Of a stretch of 5,052 nucleotides of DNA, positions 4,568-5,052 are shown in pieces; position 1 is the stretch's first letter, and each line of letters opens with the position of its first letter. The notes beneath the pieces were generated by a model that was given only the letters and a program-made list of their open reading frames with translations, was not told where the DNA came from and did no database searches. Position numbers and translations under genes: made by a program. The stretch comes from Planctomycetota bacterium (GTDB taxonomy: Bacteria; Planctomycetota; Planctomycetia; Pirellulales; Pirellulaceae), in contig JAHWKS010000506.1 of the NCBI GenBank assembly GCA_019347795.1, forward strand, positions 1-5,052, read 5' to 3'.

Positions 4568-5052
4568 ATGCTCGCTTCCTCTTTCCCGCCGCTTCTCGCC
4601 CTCGGCCCGTTTGGCAGTTGGCTGATGTTGTTTTGGGCGGCGGCGGCGATCATCCCGATCCTGATTCACCTCTGGAGCCGGCGGCGGTATCGCGAGACGA
4701 CTTGGGCCGCGATGGAGTTTCTGCTGCGGGCGATGAAGAAAAACTCGCGGCGGATTCGGATCGAGCAACTGCTCTTGCTGGCGATGCGGGTGGCGATTCT
4801 CGTGCTGCTGGCGGTGGCCCTGGCCGAGCCGGGCTGCTCCACGGCGCCGCTGGTGGGCGGGTCGCTGGCCGGCGGCGGACAGACGCACACGGTGCTCGTG
4901 CTCGACGGCTCGTACTCCATGGAGCATCGCCGCGAAGAGCAGACCCGCTTCGCCGAAGCGCAGCAGATGGCGATCGACGTGGTGGAAAACTCCCGGCAGG
5001 GAGACGGCTTTACGCTGGTCCTGATGGCCGAACCGCCGCGGGTGATCATTCC
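4568..5052 (+). CDS. BatA-type membrane protein with VWA domain (partial, runs off the right edge)
   Basis: The visible 161 residues start 'MLASSFPPLLALGPFGSWLM'. A first membrane segment spans about 14-36 and ends in 'LIHLWSRRRYRETTW', the BatA N-terminal two-helix domain. A basic stretch ('MKKNSRRIRIEQ', 56-67) and a second membrane segment (about 68-87) follow. The VWA domain then begins at 'HTVLVLDGSYSM', with MIDAS residues D113, S115 and S117. The protein should be anchored in the inner membrane with the basic linker cytoplasmic and the VWA domain outside. Genes of this type normally sit directly after a DUF58 gene in moxR clusters; here it is 2.3 kb away on the opposite strand. The start is the first ATG after an in-frame TGA (4556-4558), with no SD. 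An out-of-frame ATG at 4558 opens a competing frame without family features. Confidence 0.92.
   Translation, partial: MLASSFPPLLALGPFGSWLMLFWAAAAIIPILIHLWSRRRYRETTWAAMEFLLRAMKKNSRRIRIEQLLLLAMRVAILVLLAVALAEPGCSTAPLVGGSLAGGGQTHTVLVLDGSYSMEHRREEQTRFAEAQQMAIDVVENSRQGDGFTLVLMAEPPRVII

Noticed and set aside
3935..4927. A 330-codon leftward open frame across parDE and the BatA-type gene
   Set aside because: It is antisense to three recognisable proteins, rich in Arg, Gln and His as GC-rich shadow frames are, and shows no family features.
4558..5052. Alternative start at 4558 with an open frame to the window edge
   Set aside because: Its translation is Gly/Ala/Arg/Asp-rich without membrane segments, whereas the frame from 4568 gives two helices and a VWA metal site.

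Overview
The window looks like a chromosomal segment of a high-GC planctomycete, probably of the Pirellulales type. I infer this from gene content, not from a database match. The indicators are a MoxR ATPase gene overlapping a DUF58 gene, a BatA-type von Willebrand factor A (VWA) membrane protein nearby, a small 'PFEAFRVYTTDG' protein of a style I associate with planctomycetes, a 'GTVRGKTIEL' antitoxin-like protein, and a heptanucleotide tandem array. Several starts lack a clear Shine-Dalgarno (SD) site.

Layout, left to right. Positions 1-106 hold a tandem array of a 7-bp TCAGGGG unit that probably continues beyond the window. Its right end supplies the last three codons and the stop of a leftward 79-aa hypothetical protein (93-332). 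Next come the leftward DUF58/VWA gene (363-1268) and the MoxR AAA+ ATPase gene (1237-2280), which overlap by 32 bp and form one transcription unit. A 363-bp divergent intergenic region (2281-2643) carries weak promoter candidates for moxR and a 9-bp inverted repeat. A rightward alpha/beta hydrolase follows (2644-3501). It converges with a leftward 85-aa antitoxin-like gene (3513-3770) that has no toxin beside it. That gene is divergent from a rightward ParD/ParE toxin-antitoxin pair (3950-4198 and 4205-4504). The window ends inside a rightward gene (4568 onward) for a BatA-type protein with two membrane helices and a VWA domain.

How the genes relate. MoxR ATPases, DUF58 proteins and BatA-type VWA membrane proteins are normally encoded together, usually on one strand. 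They are thought to form a chaperone-like or envelope-associated system in which the ATPase works with metal-binding VWA adaptors. Here MoxR and DUF58 point left and the BatA-type gene points right. A roughly 2.2-kb block with a hydrolase, an orphan antitoxin and a ParDE module lies between them. The simplest reading is a cluster split by insertion or inversion at a toxin-antitoxin hotspot.

I see no RNA gene, insertion sequence or CRISPR array, and no convincing new multi-gene system. The observations most worth following are the G-quadruplex-capable array that serves as a stop-codon donor, the split MoxR/Bat cluster, the orphan antitoxin with a possible C-terminal frameshift at a palindrome, and perfect inverted repeats around two putative promoters.
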